A stretch of 64,000 nt of DNA from a bacterium (GCA_030604405.1 JAUVVY010000003.1:62001-126000); one strand, 5' to 3'. Shown: positions 16,687 through 25,562, counted from the first letter of the stretch. Numbers and translations are program-made. Notes: generated by a model not told the origin, from the sequence alone.

Positions 16687-16715
16687 TTGAACCCTATCTC
16701 TCGCGGTGCTATAAT
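16687..16715 (+). promoter_or_regulatory. Sigma-70-type promoter of miaB
   Basis: TTGAAC (16687-16692) and a perfect TATAAT (16710-16715) are separated by exactly 17 bases. The predicted start of transcription, near 16722, falls on or just before the miaB ATG at 16723, which implies a leaderless mRNA. Confidence 0.85.
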
Positions 16716-16722
16716 CGCAAAC

Positions 16723-18054
16723 ATGAACCCGAAGACTTACTATATCGTGACGCTGGGCTGCCAGATGAACGAACGCGACTCCCAGACCATCGCCGGCATC
16801 CTCGATGGTCTCGACTTCTATCCTGCCGATAGCCCGGAGGAAGCCCGCATACTGATCATCAACACCTGCTCAGTTCGCCAGAAGCCGGATGAGAAAGCAT
16901 TTTCCCGTCTTGGAGAGTGGCGTTTGCTCAAGGAGCAGGACCCCGACCGCATCATCGCCGTTTGCGGCTGCACGAGTCAAGTGGCTACTGAAGAGGTGTG
17001 CCGGCGCGTCCCGTATGCCGACATTGTCATGGGGCCGCGCAGCCTCGGCCACTTCCGCGACGCAGTTCTGCAGCGCCTGGAGGCCCCTGCCAGGCAGCCC
17101 GCCGTATTCACTGACAACGCCGAACTCATCCCTGAGGCGCTTCCCGCCCGCCGCTCTCGGGGCGTCTCCGCATTCGTCAACATCACCTACGGCTGTGACA
17201 ACTACTGCGCCTACTGTGTCGTGCCGTATGCCAGGGGCCCTGAGGTCAGCCGCGTCCCTGCGGAGATCATCGCCGAGTCCCGCGGTGTCCTGGCTGATGG
17301 CTACAAAGAGATCACCTTGCTGGGCCAGAACGTCAACAGCTACGGACGCGACTTGCAGCCGCCGATGGAGTTTGCCAAATTACTGCTCGAAGTCGGCACC
17401 ATATATGGTCTCGAGCGCCTGCGGTTCACCACTTCGCACCCGAAGGACCTCTCCGACCGGGTCCTGGAAATCATGGCCACAGTGCCCACCATCTGCGAAC
17501 ACCTGCACCTGCCTGTTCAGGCCGGCGATGACGAGGTCCTCGGGCGCATGGGCCGCGGCTACACCTACAAGCTCTTCGCCCGGATCATCGCCAGCGCCCG
17601 CGAGTACATGCCTAGCATTTCGATTAGCACCGATCTCATGGTCGGCTTCCCGGGCGAGACCGAGGCGCAGTTTCAAAACACGCTGAAAGCCGTCGAGCAA
17701 ATCCGCTTCGACCAGGCGTTCATGTTCAAGTACAACGACCGCCCGGGCACCAGGGCTGCTGAGATGCCAGACAAGGTGCCCGAGGATGAAAAGCAGCGCC
17801 GACTACTCGAGCTGGTCGGCCTGCAAAACGAGATCGGCCGTGACCTCAATCAGGCCACCGTCGGCAGCGTATTCGAGGTGCTCGTCGAAGGGCCAGACCC
17901 CAAGTCCGCAGGCTGCATGCGTGGCCGCAGCCGCCAGAACAAAATCATGATCTTCCCGGGTTCAGACGGCCTGGCCGGCAAACTCGTTGAGGTCCGCGCC
18001 ACCGAGGGCTTCTTGTGGGGCCACAAGGCCGAACTTGTCCGGATCGTTGAGTGA
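16723..18054 (+). CDS. miaB: tRNA-2-methylthio-N6-dimethylallyladenosine synthase (MiaB)
   Basis: MiaB is a radical-SAM methylthiotransferase that modifies A37 of tRNAs reading U-starting codons. The 443 residues have an N-terminal cluster domain (VTLGCQMNERDSQ, NTCSVRQKPDEKAF). The radical-SAM motif GCDNYCAYCVVPYARG follows at about residues 156-171, then LGQNVNSYG, and a C-terminal TRAM domain (VLVEGPDPKSAGCMRGRSRQN). An in-frame ATG exists at 16687 but lies in the -35 box. The ATG at 16723, right behind the predicted transcription start, gives the normal N-terminus MNPKTYYIVTLGCQMN. Confidence 0.97.
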   Translation: MNPKTYYIVTLGCQMNERDSQTIAGILDGLDFYPADSPEEARILIINTCSVRQKPDEKAFSRLGEWRLLKEQDPDRIIAVCGCTSQVATEEVCRRVPYADIVMGPRSLGHFRDAVLQRLEAPARQPAVFTDNAELIPEALPARRSRGVSAFVNITYGCDNYCAYCVVPYARGPEVSRVPAEIIAESRGVLADGYKEITLLGQNVNSYGRDLQPPMEFAKLLLEVGTIYGLERLRFTTSHPKDLSDRVLEIMATVPTICEHLHLPVQAGDDEVLGRMGRGYTYKLFARIIASAREYMPSISISTDLMVGFPGETEAQFQNTLKAVEQIRFDQAFMFKYNDRPGTRAAEMPDKVPEDEKQRRLLELVGLQNEIGRDLNQATVGSVFEVLVEGPDPKSAGCMRGRSRQNKIMIFPGSDGLAGKLVEVRATEGFLWGHKAELVRIVE

Positions 18055-18143
18055 CCACCAGTCGCCCACCTGCAGGTACATCCCCTTACCTCCGCGAACT
18101 CTACGTGGGCACAGCTTTCGCAAACAGACTCCGGTGAGCACAC

Positions 18144-19406
18144 ATGCGTTTTGCACCAGGCGGCAGCGGCAACACAGTTGGCGCTGAGGCCCGTGAGATA
18201 CCCGTAATGCTTGAAACTGATGTGCTCGTGTGCGGCGGCGGGCCGGCCGGCACTGCTGCCGCCATAGCGGCGGGCCGGCTGGGCGCCAGGGTCACCATCA
18301 TCGAGCGCTACAACCACTTGGGCGGCCTGGCAACTGGCGGGCTTGTCATCGCACTGCCATCGCTTGCCGACCAGGGCCGCCCCATCGTCGCAGGTATCGG
18401 CCTGCAGATGCGCGATGCGATGATCGAAACCGGCGAGGCCGTGATGCGCGGTCGTGCCGATTCGTGCTATTTCGACCCCGAGGCGCTCAAGTACCTGAGC
18501 CTGAAGCTGTGTCTCGAGGCCGGCGTTGACATCCTCCACCACGCCTGGCTGTCTGATGCCATAGTCGAGGGACAGACCGTACGCGGGGCCGTGTTTGAGA
18601 CCAAGGCGGGGACTGCCGCCGCGCTGGCCAATCTGGTAGTTGATGCCACCGGGGACGGCGATATCTTTGCCTGGGCCGGGTGTGGGTTCGAGAGGTCCGA
18701 CCAGTCCATCGGCCTCGATTTCCGCATCGGCGGCGTGGATGTCGCGAAATGGCAGACTGCGCGGGAAAACACCCCTGACGAATGTGCTGACATCATGCAT
18801 GACATCCACCAGCTTTGCGACTGGGGCGGGCCATTTGAACTCGGCGCGGTGCTGACTGCCGAGGGTGTGGTGTGGGGCAACAACGGGCTGCGTGTAGCCG
18901 ATGCGCTCGACCCCCGCGAGCTTTCCAAAATAGACATCCAGGCCCGCCTGAAAATCCGCAAGGCCCTGGAACTCCTGCGCAAGCGCATGCCCGGCTTTGC
19001 CAACGCCTGGTTAATAGACACCGCTTCACAGGTCGGGGTACGCCGTTCCCGCCGCCTCGCCGGAGTTTATACATTTACCCAGGACGATGTCGCTCAGCAC
19101 GATTTCCGCCATCCGCAGGTTGTCGGGCGTGGCAATGACTTCAGGCGCGAGGGCATCGCCTACGATATTCCTTATGGTGTGCTGGTACCGCAGGAAATGG
19201 ACGGTCTGCTTACCTGCGGCCGCTGCGTTTCCTGCGATGATGAAGCTTTGGAGCCGGTGCGCGTCATCCAGGTCTGCTGGGTTACGGGCCAGGCGGCCGG
19301 CACTGCCGCAGCGCTGGCGGCACAGGCCGGCGTGTCGCCGCGCGATCTGCCTATCGCCGATTTGCAGGAGACACTCCGCGGCCAGGGCGTCGCCTTTGCT
19401 GATTGA
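18144..19406 (+). CDS. FAD-dependent oxidoreductase
   Basis: The 420-residue flavoprotein has a dinucleotide-binding motif VLVCGGGPAGTAAAIAAGR near the N-terminus, a second FAD motif VVDATGDGDIFAWAGC, and a C-terminal GRCVSCDDEALEPVRV and TGQAAGTAAALAA segment. It belongs to the broad FAD_oxidored family, whose members are often found beside sugar-isomerase and Gfo/Idh genes and are often annotated only generically. I kept the ATG at 18144, since relatives carry a REIPV-type stretch before the FAD motif; an ATG at 18207 is the alternative. It is followed 68 bases later by a sugar isomerase gene, suggesting a small catabolic operon. Confidence 0.9.
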   Translation: MRFAPGGSGNTVGAEAREIPVMLETDVLVCGGGPAGTAAAIAAGRLGARVTIIERYNHLGGLATGGLVIALPSLADQGRPIVAGIGLQMRDAMIETGEAVMRGRADSCYFDPEALKYLSLKLCLEAGVDILHHAWLSDAIVEGQTVRGAVFETKAGTAAALANLVVDATGDGDIFAWAGCGFERSDQSIGLDFRIGGVDVAKWQTARENTPDECADIMHDIHQLCDWGGPFELGAVLTAEGVVWGNNGLRVADALDPRELSKIDIQARLKIRKALELLRKRMPGFANAWLIDTASQVGVRRSRRLAGVYTFTQDDVAQHDFRHPQVVGRGNDFRREGIAYDIPYGVLVPQEMDGLLTCGRCVSCDDEALEPVRVIQVCWVTGQAAGTAAALAAQAGVSPRDLPIADLQETLRGQGVAFAD

Positions 19407-19474
19407 ATTACCTGCAACAGGACTTCGCCATCAGGAGCGGATTTCATCAACACATATTCGTAAAGGAGCGAACA

Positions 19475-20314
19475 ATGAAGCTGTCCACAATGCTCTTTCC
19501 GTTTCACAACGACCTCAAAGAGGGCTCACTTTCGGCTTTGGACCTCGTCGAGCGATTGTACGCCGTCGGGGTGCGCGCGCTCGAACCGATGCTGCGCTGT
19601 GCCGAGGATGATCCGCGCATCTGGGACCAGTTGCAGGCCGCCGCTGCCGATTTTGAGATGTCATACTCTTGCGTTGACGCCGGTGCCAATCTCATCGGCG
19701 AAAACGATGCCGACCGCGCCGAGGCACTGGCTACGGTGGCGCTGGGAGTCGAAATGTGTGCCGAACTCGACTGCCCGCTCCTGCTTGTCCCGGGCAGTCG
19801 CCCTGCCCCTGGCATGAGCAATGAAGAGGGGCGAAAGATATACTCTGAAATGCTGGCCAAAGCCGCACGGGCCACGGCCGATTCGGGAGTCACGCTCAAC
19901 ATCGAGGACTTCGGGATGTCTCCTGAGTTCGCGTGCCATTCATCCCACGTGCTGGAGGTCGTCACAGGCGCAGGCCCGGAGATCAAGGTCACATGGGACA
20001 ATGGCAATTTCCTGCTGGCGGATGAGTTGCCTGCCGACGCTTACCAGCCGCTGCGCAGCCGCATCGTCCATGTCCACATCAAGGACTGGCTGTCGGCTCC
20101 GGCCGACAGCGACCAGGGCATTGTCGCGCCCTCCGGCAAGCGTTGGGTTGGCGCTCATATTGGCCATGGCGAGGCGCAGGTAAGAGAGAGCCTGGAGCTT
20201 CTCCATGCCGACGGCTACGACGGGTGGATATCGCTGGAAGTCGGCGTCGAGCCGGCACTTGAGGCTGCGATCATCGGCGCCAACTACTGCAGCGGAGTCT
20301 GGAATTCGCTGTAA
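19475..20314 (+). CDS. Sugar phosphate isomerase/epimerase family TIM barrel
   Basis: The 279-residue protein is an AP-endonuclease-2-type TIM barrel (xylose isomerase-like superfamily). Probable metal ligands are the Glu of NIEDFG, the Asp of WDNGN, the His of VHVHIKDW and the Glu of SLEVGVE. Members isomerise or epimerise keto-sugars or inositol derivatives. The frame is open from 19403, but the ATG at 19475 has AAAGGAG 6-7 bases upstream and begins at the usual MKLSTMLFPF strand. It probably shares a transcript with the FAD oxidoreductase and converges with rsmE only 15 bases away. Confidence 0.88.
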   Translation: MKLSTMLFPFHNDLKEGSLSALDLVERLYAVGVRALEPMLRCAEDDPRIWDQLQAAAADFEMSYSCVDAGANLIGENDADRAEALATVALGVEMCAELDCPLLLVPGSRPAPGMSNEEGRKIYSEMLAKAARATADSGVTLNIEDFGMSPEFACHSSHVLEVVTGAGPEIKVTWDNGNFLLADELPADAYQPLRSRIVHVHIKDWLSAPADSDQGIVAPSGKRWVGAHIGHGEAQVRESLELLHADGYDGWISLEVGVEPALEAAIIGANYCSGVWNSL

Positions 20315-20329
20315 GCCACTACCAGCTCT

Positions 20330-21091
20330 CTACTCCAGCTCCCCGCACTCATACATTACAATCGCGCACACTGCAATAGCGGCGGTCTCCGTGCGCAGTA
20401 TGCGGCTGCCAAGGCCCACTGAAACCAGACCGGCTTGCGCAGCCATCTCCGCTTCCTGCTCGGTAAAGCCGCCTTCCGATCCGACGAACGCGGCCAGCCT
20501 CGGCTGCAACTTCAGCTTCGCCATCGCCTCCGCAAGGCTGCTGTGACCTCCGCCGGCTACGCCTTCATCGAAGAACAATCCCGGGCTGTCCGAGGCTTCC
20601 CAGTCCGCCAGAGCCTCGGCGAATCCGACCGGCTCAGTCACCTGCGGCGCAGTCGCGCGCATGCACTGCCGCGACGCCTCTTGCACGATTTTTTCCCAGC
20701 GCTGCAGCTTGCCCTCGGCCCGCTTCGCATCGAGCTGCACCACGCTTCGCGCTGTCACAACTGGCACGATTCTGCTGACACCTAACTCGGTACACTTTTG
20801 CAGTATCAGCGGGAAGCGCTTGCCCCTGGGCAGTCCTTGATAGAGCGTCAACTCCACAGCCGGCTGCTGGCGGGCTTCTGCCTGCTCCAGCACCTGCCCG
20901 GTCAGCACTCTGTCGCCTACCTGCGTAATCTCTGCCAGGTACTCGGTCCCGGTTTCCGGATCAATAGCATGGAATCTCTTCCCGACACCACGCCGCAGCA
21001 CCACGCTGAGGTGGTGGAAGGCATCGCCCCTTACCTCAATTCGCCCGCCGTCAATTGCGCCTGACTCAACCAGAATCCGCGGCACAGCCAT
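20330..21091 (-). CDS. rsmE: 16S rRNA (uracil-1498-N3)-methyltransferase RsmE
   Basis: RsmE methylates U1498 of 16S rRNA using S-adenosylmethionine. The product has an N-terminal PUA-like part (IEVRGDAFHHLSVVLRR) and a SPOUT domain with KCTELGVSRIVPV, VGSEGGFTEQE and LGSRILRTETA, where the trefoil knot binds the cofactor. The ATG at 21091 gives the usual MAVPRILVES start; a GTG at 21112 is also in frame. It is the last gene of the rpoZ-dnaJ-prmA-rsmE run, 24 bases after prmA. Confidence 0.95.
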   Translation of the reverse strand: MAVPRILVESGAIDGGRIEVRGDAFHHLSVVLRRGVGKRFHAIDPETGTEYLAEITQVGDRVLTGQVLEQAEARQQPAVELTLYQGLPRGKRFPLILQKCTELGVSRIVPVVTARSVVQLDAKRAEGKLQRWEKIVQEASRQCMRATAPQVTEPVGFAEALADWEASDSPGLFFDEGVAGGGHSSLAEAMAKLKLQPRLAAFVGSEGGFTEQEAEMAAQAGLVSVGLGSRILRTETAAIAVCAIVMYECGELE

Positions 21092-21115
21092 CTCATCAAC
21101 CCATCTTATCACGCA

Positions 21116-22015
21116 TTATGAAAGCTTTGCTGCCTGCTTCGCTGTCACCCAGCACCACCATTCGTCTTCGCCATATCTGTCGGCGATCTCCAGCTTCGCT
21201 GCCGCAATTGCCTCGGCCATATCGTTATCGGACCGGTCGGTGAATCCGGAGATTATGTAATATCCGCCGGGCTTGAGCAGCGTGGCAGCATCGCCCGCCT
21301 GCCCCGCCACCACCTGCCCGGTGACATTGGCCACTATCAGATCGCGCGGCCCGTTTGCGCCTGCCGGGCTCTCACCAAGCCGCGCCTCGCACCGTTCGGC
21401 CACATCGTTTTTCACGACGTTCTCAGCGGTCACCTTTATGCACACCGGATCGTTGTCTATGGCCAGCACGCTGTTGGCTCCCAGCTTGCAGGCGGTGATG
21501 GTCAAGATGCCCGACCCGCAGCCGAAGTCTATGACATCGTCGCCGGGCCGCAGGTAATTCTCCAGCGCCACCATGCACATCTGGCTGGTCGCATGCGCAC
21601 CGGTGCCGAAGGCCATGCCGGGATCAATGCGGATGATAATATCGTCAGGCCGGGGCTTGAGAGGGCTTTTGGGGTCGGGCCACGATAGCCACGAGGGCAG
21701 GATCACCAGCCGTTTGCCGACTCGTATCGGCCGGTAGTGTTCCTTCCACGCCTCCGCCCAGTCCAGCTCATCAACCCAGTCGGCCTCCAGCGCCACTCTG
21801 GCCGGCTCAACGAGTTCCAGAGGGATGCGCCGCAGTCCGGCCTCCAACTCCGCCTGTGCCCTTTCGACATCTGCTGCCTCGGAGGTGTACGCCTGATGGA
21901 CCAGCCCGGCGCGGGTGGTGACGATACTGAGGCCACCGCACAGTTGCTGCAGGATCGCGCTTACGGCTTCGGAAGCCTGTGGCGGGGCAGTTACTGAAAA
22001 CCGTCGCCAGCGCAT
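21116..22015 (-). CDS. prmA: Ribosomal protein L11 methyltransferase PrmA
   Basis: PrmA trimethylates ribosomal protein L11. The 299 residues have the N-terminal substrate-recognition part and the linker WKEHYRPIRVGKRLVILPSW. The methyltransferase domain shows DPGMAFGTGAHATSQMC, VIDFGCGSGIL, AIDNDPVC and LIVANV (catalytic N). In many homologues the second motif reads GTGTHPTT; here it is GTGAHATS, a modest change. AGAGGTG precedes the ATG. The gene sits between dnaJ and rsmE, the classical order. Confidence 0.95.
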   Translation of the reverse strand: MRWRRFSVTAPPQASEAVSAILQQLCGGLSIVTTRAGLVHQAYTSEAADVERAQAELEAGLRRIPLELVEPARVALEADWVDELDWAEAWKEHYRPIRVGKRLVILPSWLSWPDPKSPLKPRPDDIIIRIDPGMAFGTGAHATSQMCMVALENYLRPGDDVIDFGCGSGILTITACKLGANSVLAIDNDPVCIKVTAENVVKNDVAERCEARLGESPAGANGPRDLIVANVTGQVVAGQAGDAATLLKPGGYYIISGFTDRSDNDMAEAIAAAKLEIADRYGEDEWWCWVTAKQAAKLS

Positions 22016-22087
22016 CCCGCGTCACCTCTGGATTGGACTTGGGTCAACACTGTTGCTTGCGTGTGGCGGCAGGTTCGTTGAGGTGGG

Positions 22088-23179
22088 TTACTCTCCGCCG
22101 AAGGCCTTCCTTACGCGGTCGAAGATGCCGGAGCCGGCAGGTGGATTCAATTCGGTGCCCTCTTCGCGGGCTAGTTCCTGCAGCAGCTCTAGCTGTCGGT
22201 CCGTCAGTTCAGTAGGGGTGTTGACCCGCACCGAGATCACCTCATCCCCGCGCCGGCCATTGCGCAGAGACGGCAGTCCCTTGCCGCGCAGCCGCAGCTC
22301 CTCGCCGGACTGGATACCGGCTGGTATCTCGAGTTCTTCGTTGCCCTCCAGTGTTGGGACGGTGACGGTGTCGCCCAGCGCCGCCTGGGCGAAGCTGATG
22401 TCCAGAGGCATGTACAAGTGGTTGCCATGCCTGGTAAATACTTCATGGTCGGCGATGTTGACCCGCACGTACAGATTCCCGGGAGGCCCGCCGTCTGCGC
22501 TCACATCGCCCATCCCCGCGTATTCCAGGTGCTGGCCGTCCCCGATGCCTCGCGGAATCTCTACTCTAAGTTGCTCGGTCGTCCGTGCCACGCCGCTCCC
22601 GCCGCAGTCCGGACATGGGTCATCAATAATCTCGCCGGTGCCTCCGCAGTCGGGGCAGTTTATGATCGTCACCATGCTGCCCAGTATGGTTTCTTGCCGC
22701 TGACGCACCTGACCGTGGCCGCCGCATGTGGGGCAGGTAACCGGTCCACTTCCCGCCGACGCTCCGCTGCCCTTACAGGCCTCACATGGGGCCATACGCT
22801 GATACGCCAGGTCACGCTCGGCGCCGGTGAGTACCTCCTCCAGTTCGATATCCACCTGTTGCTCCAGGTCACGGCCAGGGCTGGCCCAGCGCCCACGACC
22901 CATATTACTGAAGCCAAACGCCTGGTTGAAAATGTCGAAGATACTGCCCAGGCCGCCGTCAAAGCCGAAATCAAAAACGCCGCCTGCATCGTAGCGGCGA
23001 CGTTTCTGCGAGTCGGAGAGCACGGCATAGGCCTCGCTGATCTGTTTGAATCTCTCAGTTGCCTCCGCCGAGCCGCCGTTGACGTCAGGGTGGTAGCGCC
23101 GGGCGAGCCGCCGGTAAGCTTGTTTGATCTCCTGGCCGTCGGCGTCGCGGCTGACGCCGAGCACTTCGTAGTAGTCCAT
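22088..23179 (-). CDS. dnaJ: Chaperone protein DnaJ
   Basis: DnaJ is the Hsp40 co-chaperone of DnaK. The 363-residue product is a type I protein. It has a J domain with RRYHPDVNG (HPD triad at about residues 31-33), a short FDFGFDGG linker, and a cysteine-rich zinc domain with four repeats (CEACKGSG, CPTCGGHG, CPDCGGTG, CPDCGGSG). The C-terminal substrate domain ends EIPAGIQSGEELRLRGKG. GAAAGG lies 4 bases before the start. It lies 45 bases downstream of rpoZ; dnaK and grpE are not in the window. Confidence 0.97.
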   Translation of the reverse strand: MDYYEVLGVSRDADGQEIKQAYRRLARRYHPDVNGGSAEATERFKQISEAYAVLSDSQKRRRYDAGGVFDFGFDGGLGSIFDIFNQAFGFSNMGRGRWASPGRDLEQQVDIELEEVLTGAERDLAYQRMAPCEACKGSGASAGSGPVTCPTCGGHGQVRQRQETILGSMVTIINCPDCGGTGEIIDDPCPDCGGSGVARTTEQLRVEIPRGIGDGQHLEYAGMGDVSADGGPPGNLYVRVNIADHEVFTRHGNHLYMPLDISFAQAALGDTVTVPTLEGNEELEIPAGIQSGEELRLRGKGLPSLRNGRRGDEVISVRVNTPTELTDRQLELLQELAREEGTELNPPAGSGIFDRVRKAFGGE

Positions 23180-23224
23180 GAGACCTTTCAGTCATGCCTC
23201 CTGCTGCGCCCGGTGCCCAGGCCG

Positions 23225-23545
23225 CTAGTCTTCTTCCTCTTCGTCCTCGTCATCTTCTTCCTCATCTGCCTCGGCAGCAATATCATCAACGGCTGCGCTC
23301 GGAAGCTGGGCGCTATCATCGCTGGCTTCCTCTTGCTCGTCTTCCGGCGGCGGGGGATCTTCTATCTGCACGTGCCCGGCGGCGATCTCGTACAGCGCGA
23401 TCGTGGTGGGGTTATTGCTCTCGATCTCCACACATGGCTTGGCCCCGGCCTTGAGCTGGCAAGCGCGTTTGGCTACTGCGACAACTATGGCGTATCTGTT
23501 TCCTATGCGGTCCACTAAATCCTCAATCGGAAATGGCCGTTCCAC
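23225..23545 (-). CDS. rpoZ: DNA-directed RNA polymerase omega subunit with acidic tail
   Basis: The first 60 residues match the omega subunit: IEDLVDRIGNRYAIVVAVAKRA (helices that wrap the beta-prime C-terminus), then NPTTIALYEIAAGHVQI. Omega helps assemble and stabilise RNA polymerase. After that comes a strongly acidic tail of about 45 residues, rich in Asp and Glu (ending EEEDDEDEEEED), which most omega proteins lack. The start is a GTG with GGAG 7 bases upstream. A near-perfect palindrome lies about 80 bases upstream at 23621-23642. The gene leads the dnaJ-prmA-rsmE operon. Confidence 0.85.
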   Translation of the reverse strand: MERPFPIEDLVDRIGNRYAIVVAVAKRACQLKAGAKPCVEIESNNPTTIALYEIAAGHVQIEDPPPPEDEQEEASDDSAQLPSAAVDDIAAEADEEEDDEDEEEED

Positions 23546-23936
23546 CTGGTATCTCCAATCCTCGCCACAGGCCCGGCTGGCGACACTTGCCAGAATCTAC
23601 CCAGGCAAGCAAAAAGAGCGAGACAATTGTACGTACAATCGTCCCGCGCCGGTACGGTCCGCGGACATACTCCAATGCGTCCCCGCGGAGCGACATGGCA
23701 GGTTATCTCAGTAGTTTACGGCCGGTCACTAAGCATCGGCCGCCCTTATCTGCTTTCGTGGGTTTGTATGATACACTATGAGGCGCTTCCTGTCAATTGC
23801 TTTCTCAGATGCATCTCTCACGTACCCGCAAGCATCTTCCCGCAACTGATTGTGGCCAAGGGAGGTCTGAAGACCTGTAATGGCGAAGTAGTGTATAGGT
23901 TACTGACTTTTAGGCACATACGACAGGAGCCAAACA
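23546..23936. other. 391-base divergent intergenic region
   Basis: No convincing gene is present. It separates rpoZ (minus) from the aldo/keto reductase (plus) and should hold both promoters. Visible structure includes a 5-bp inverted repeat TTGCC/GGCAA near 23586-23608 and the palindrome at 23621-23642. A TATGAT at about 23767 is a possible -10 box for the reductase, but I find no well-spaced -35 partner. Confidence 0.6.
23621..23642. promoter_or_regulatory. 22-bp near-perfect palindrome, candidate operator
   Basis: The 14-bp core ATTGTACGTACAAT (23625-23638) is a perfect palindrome. It extends by GAC and GTC on the two sides with one mismatched pair. Dimeric regulators bind such sites. It could control rpoZ (80 bases away), the aldo/keto reductase, or both. 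Confidence 0.4.
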
Positions 23937-25028
23937 ATGGCCAATACCAAAGATTTTCGTGGCATGACGTGTCGCAGGCTCAGTAATTCCGGACTGTGGG
24001 TCTCAGAAGTCGGCTTGGGGCTTTGGAAATGGGGCTACCCGGAATACGACAAATCGCGCGTCGGCGAATACCTCGGCTTCCAGATCCTCGACCGCGCGCT
24101 GGAGCTGGGGGTCTTCCACTGGGACACAGCCAATTCCTACAACGCCGGCGCCGCCAACTCCGAGCGCCTGCTGGGCAGCTACTTCTCAAAGCGGCCGCAG
24201 ACCGTGCGCGACCAGGTGATGCTCGCCACCAAGATCAGCAACAACTCCCGCGAGGAATACGAACTCGGCCCATATCCGAAAAACCCCGACAGATTCACAC
24301 CCAACCAGAGCGGTGGCTCGCGCCTGTACATCATGAACGAGGTCGAGCGCTGCCTGCAGAGAATGTGCGTGGACTGCATTGACCTGCTCTATCTGCACAG
24401 CCCGGATACCTGGGACGACTCCGGGGAGTGGATCACGCCGCTGGAAGAGACCTGGTCAACCATGGATGACCTCGTTACCCAGGGCAAGGTCCGCTACCTG
24501 GCGGTATCTAACCACAGCGCCGCACAGGCCCAGCAGGTCATAGATGTCCTCGACCAGGTCGGCAAGGATGCCTCGCGTAACATCATCGCCATCGAGAACT
24601 GCTACAGCCTGGCCGAGCGCTCCAATGTCGCATCGGATGATGAAGGCGACGAGCAGGCCTTCCTGGACTTCTGCAAGAAGCGCAACCTCAGCATCGTGCC
24701 CTTCTTCCCGCTGGCTTGCGGCCTCTTGACCGGCCGCTACACCAAGCGAAATCTGGACACGATCGAGGGCCGGCTGACCACTGAGGCCATTGGGCCCCGT
24801 TTCCTGACCGATGAGCGGCTCAAGCTCGCCGGCAGAGTCGCCCGCATGGCCAAGGAGAAGGGCTGTTCGCCGGCCCAGCTTGCCATCGCCTGGTTGCTCA
24901 AGCGCCCGCAGGTCGCCTCTGTCATCGCCGGCGTCACCAAGATGGAGCATCTGGAGAACAACGTCGGCGCAATCAATGTCAAGCTGTCCCACGACGCGAT
25001 GGCAAAGCTGGACAAAGCCAGCAGCTAG
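23937..25028 (+). CDS. Aldo/keto reductase
   Basis: The 363-residue TIM-barrel oxidoreductase has the catalytic tetrad in context: Asp and Tyr in HWDTANSYNAG, Lys in LATKISN and His in LYLHSPD. The C-terminal NADP-binding part includes FPLACGLLTGRY and SVIAGVTKMEHLENN. Such enzymes reduce carbonyls or oxidise sugar alcohols with NADP(H). The substrate is not evident. ACAGGAG precedes the ATG by about 7 bases. It is monocistronic; downstream lie only repeats. Confidence 0.92.
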   Translation: MANTKDFRGMTCRRLSNSGLWVSEVGLGLWKWGYPEYDKSRVGEYLGFQILDRALELGVFHWDTANSYNAGAANSERLLGSYFSKRPQTVRDQVMLATKISNNSREEYELGPYPKNPDRFTPNQSGGSRLYIMNEVERCLQRMCVDCIDLLYLHSPDTWDDSGEWITPLEETWSTMDDLVTQGKVRYLAVSNHSAAQAQQVIDVLDQVGKDASRNIIAIENCYSLAERSNVASDDEGDEQAFLDFCKKRNLSIVPFFPLACGLLTGRYTKRNLDTIEGRLTTEAIGPRFLTDERLKLAGRVARMAKEKGCSPAQLAIAWLLKRPQVASVIAGVTKMEHLENNVGAINVKLSHDAMAKLDKASS

Positions 25029-25087
25029 GCAGGACAGATCATCATCGCGCGGAAAGAATAACAGATCACGTGGGGCGGGCCTCACAA

Positions 25088-25255
25088 GTGCTACGGGGTG
25101 GGCCGGGCTTCACAAATATTGTCGCGTAGATCGGGCTTCACAAGTGCCACGGCGTGGGCCGGGCTTCACGAATATTGTCGCGTAGATCGGGCTTCACAAG
25201 TGCTACGGCGTGAGCCGGGCGTCACGAATATTGTCGCGTAGGTCGGGCTTCCAGC
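25088..25255. repeat. Three tandem 56-bp repeats
   Basis: Units run 25088-25143, 25144-25199 and 25200-25255. Each contains a CGTGGGCCGGGCTTCAC segment, an AATATTGTCGCGTAG segment and a TCGGGCTTCACAAG segment, with a few substitutions. A partial unit precedes them. The last unit grades into the palindrome at 25242-25260. There are no spacers, so this is not a CRISPR array. Confidence 0.85.
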
Positions 25256-25260
25256 CCGAC
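25242..25260. repeat. GTCGGGC palindrome, second copy
   Basis: GTCGGGCT (25242-25249) pairs with AGCCCGAC (25253-25260) around TCC. It is preceded by GTAG, as in the complement of 10505-10527. Confidence 0.7.
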
Positions 25261-25269
25261 ACCGAATCC

Positions 25270-25297
25270 GTGAGGCCCGCTCATCAGCGGGCCTCAC
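25270..25297. repeat. 11-bp perfect hairpin
   Basis: GTGAGGCCCGC (25270-25280) pairs with GCGGGCCTCAC (25287-25297) around TCATCA. There is no T-tract, so termination is uncertain. The remaining 265 bases up to the next gene show nothing recognisable. Confidence 0.7.
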
Positions 25298-25562
25298 GCT
25301 TATTCAGGACTTTGCGAAGATCGGCCCTACGAACGCGGGAGTAGCGCCAATCCACTGCCGCCCACGCCTTCTGCTCCGGAGACGGTTGCGCATTAGTACA
25401 TCCGCGTCCCCTCCGCCTCGGACGCACGTGCCGGGACAGCCCCCTCTGGCTGAGACTATAATGGGAATCGACTTAAGTGAACGGAACAACAGCAATTCGC
25501 AGACCGTCTATAACCTCAACTGGGAATGTCGATCATAAGTCTGTCCAGGGGGCGATCCGCCG

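Noticed and set aside
17850-18809. A 319-codon open frame on the minus strand
   Set aside because: It lies opposite miaB and the FAD oxidoreductase and has no family motif.
25088-25255. Possible CRISPR array
   Set aside because: The units are directly tandem with no unique spacers, and no cas gene is present.
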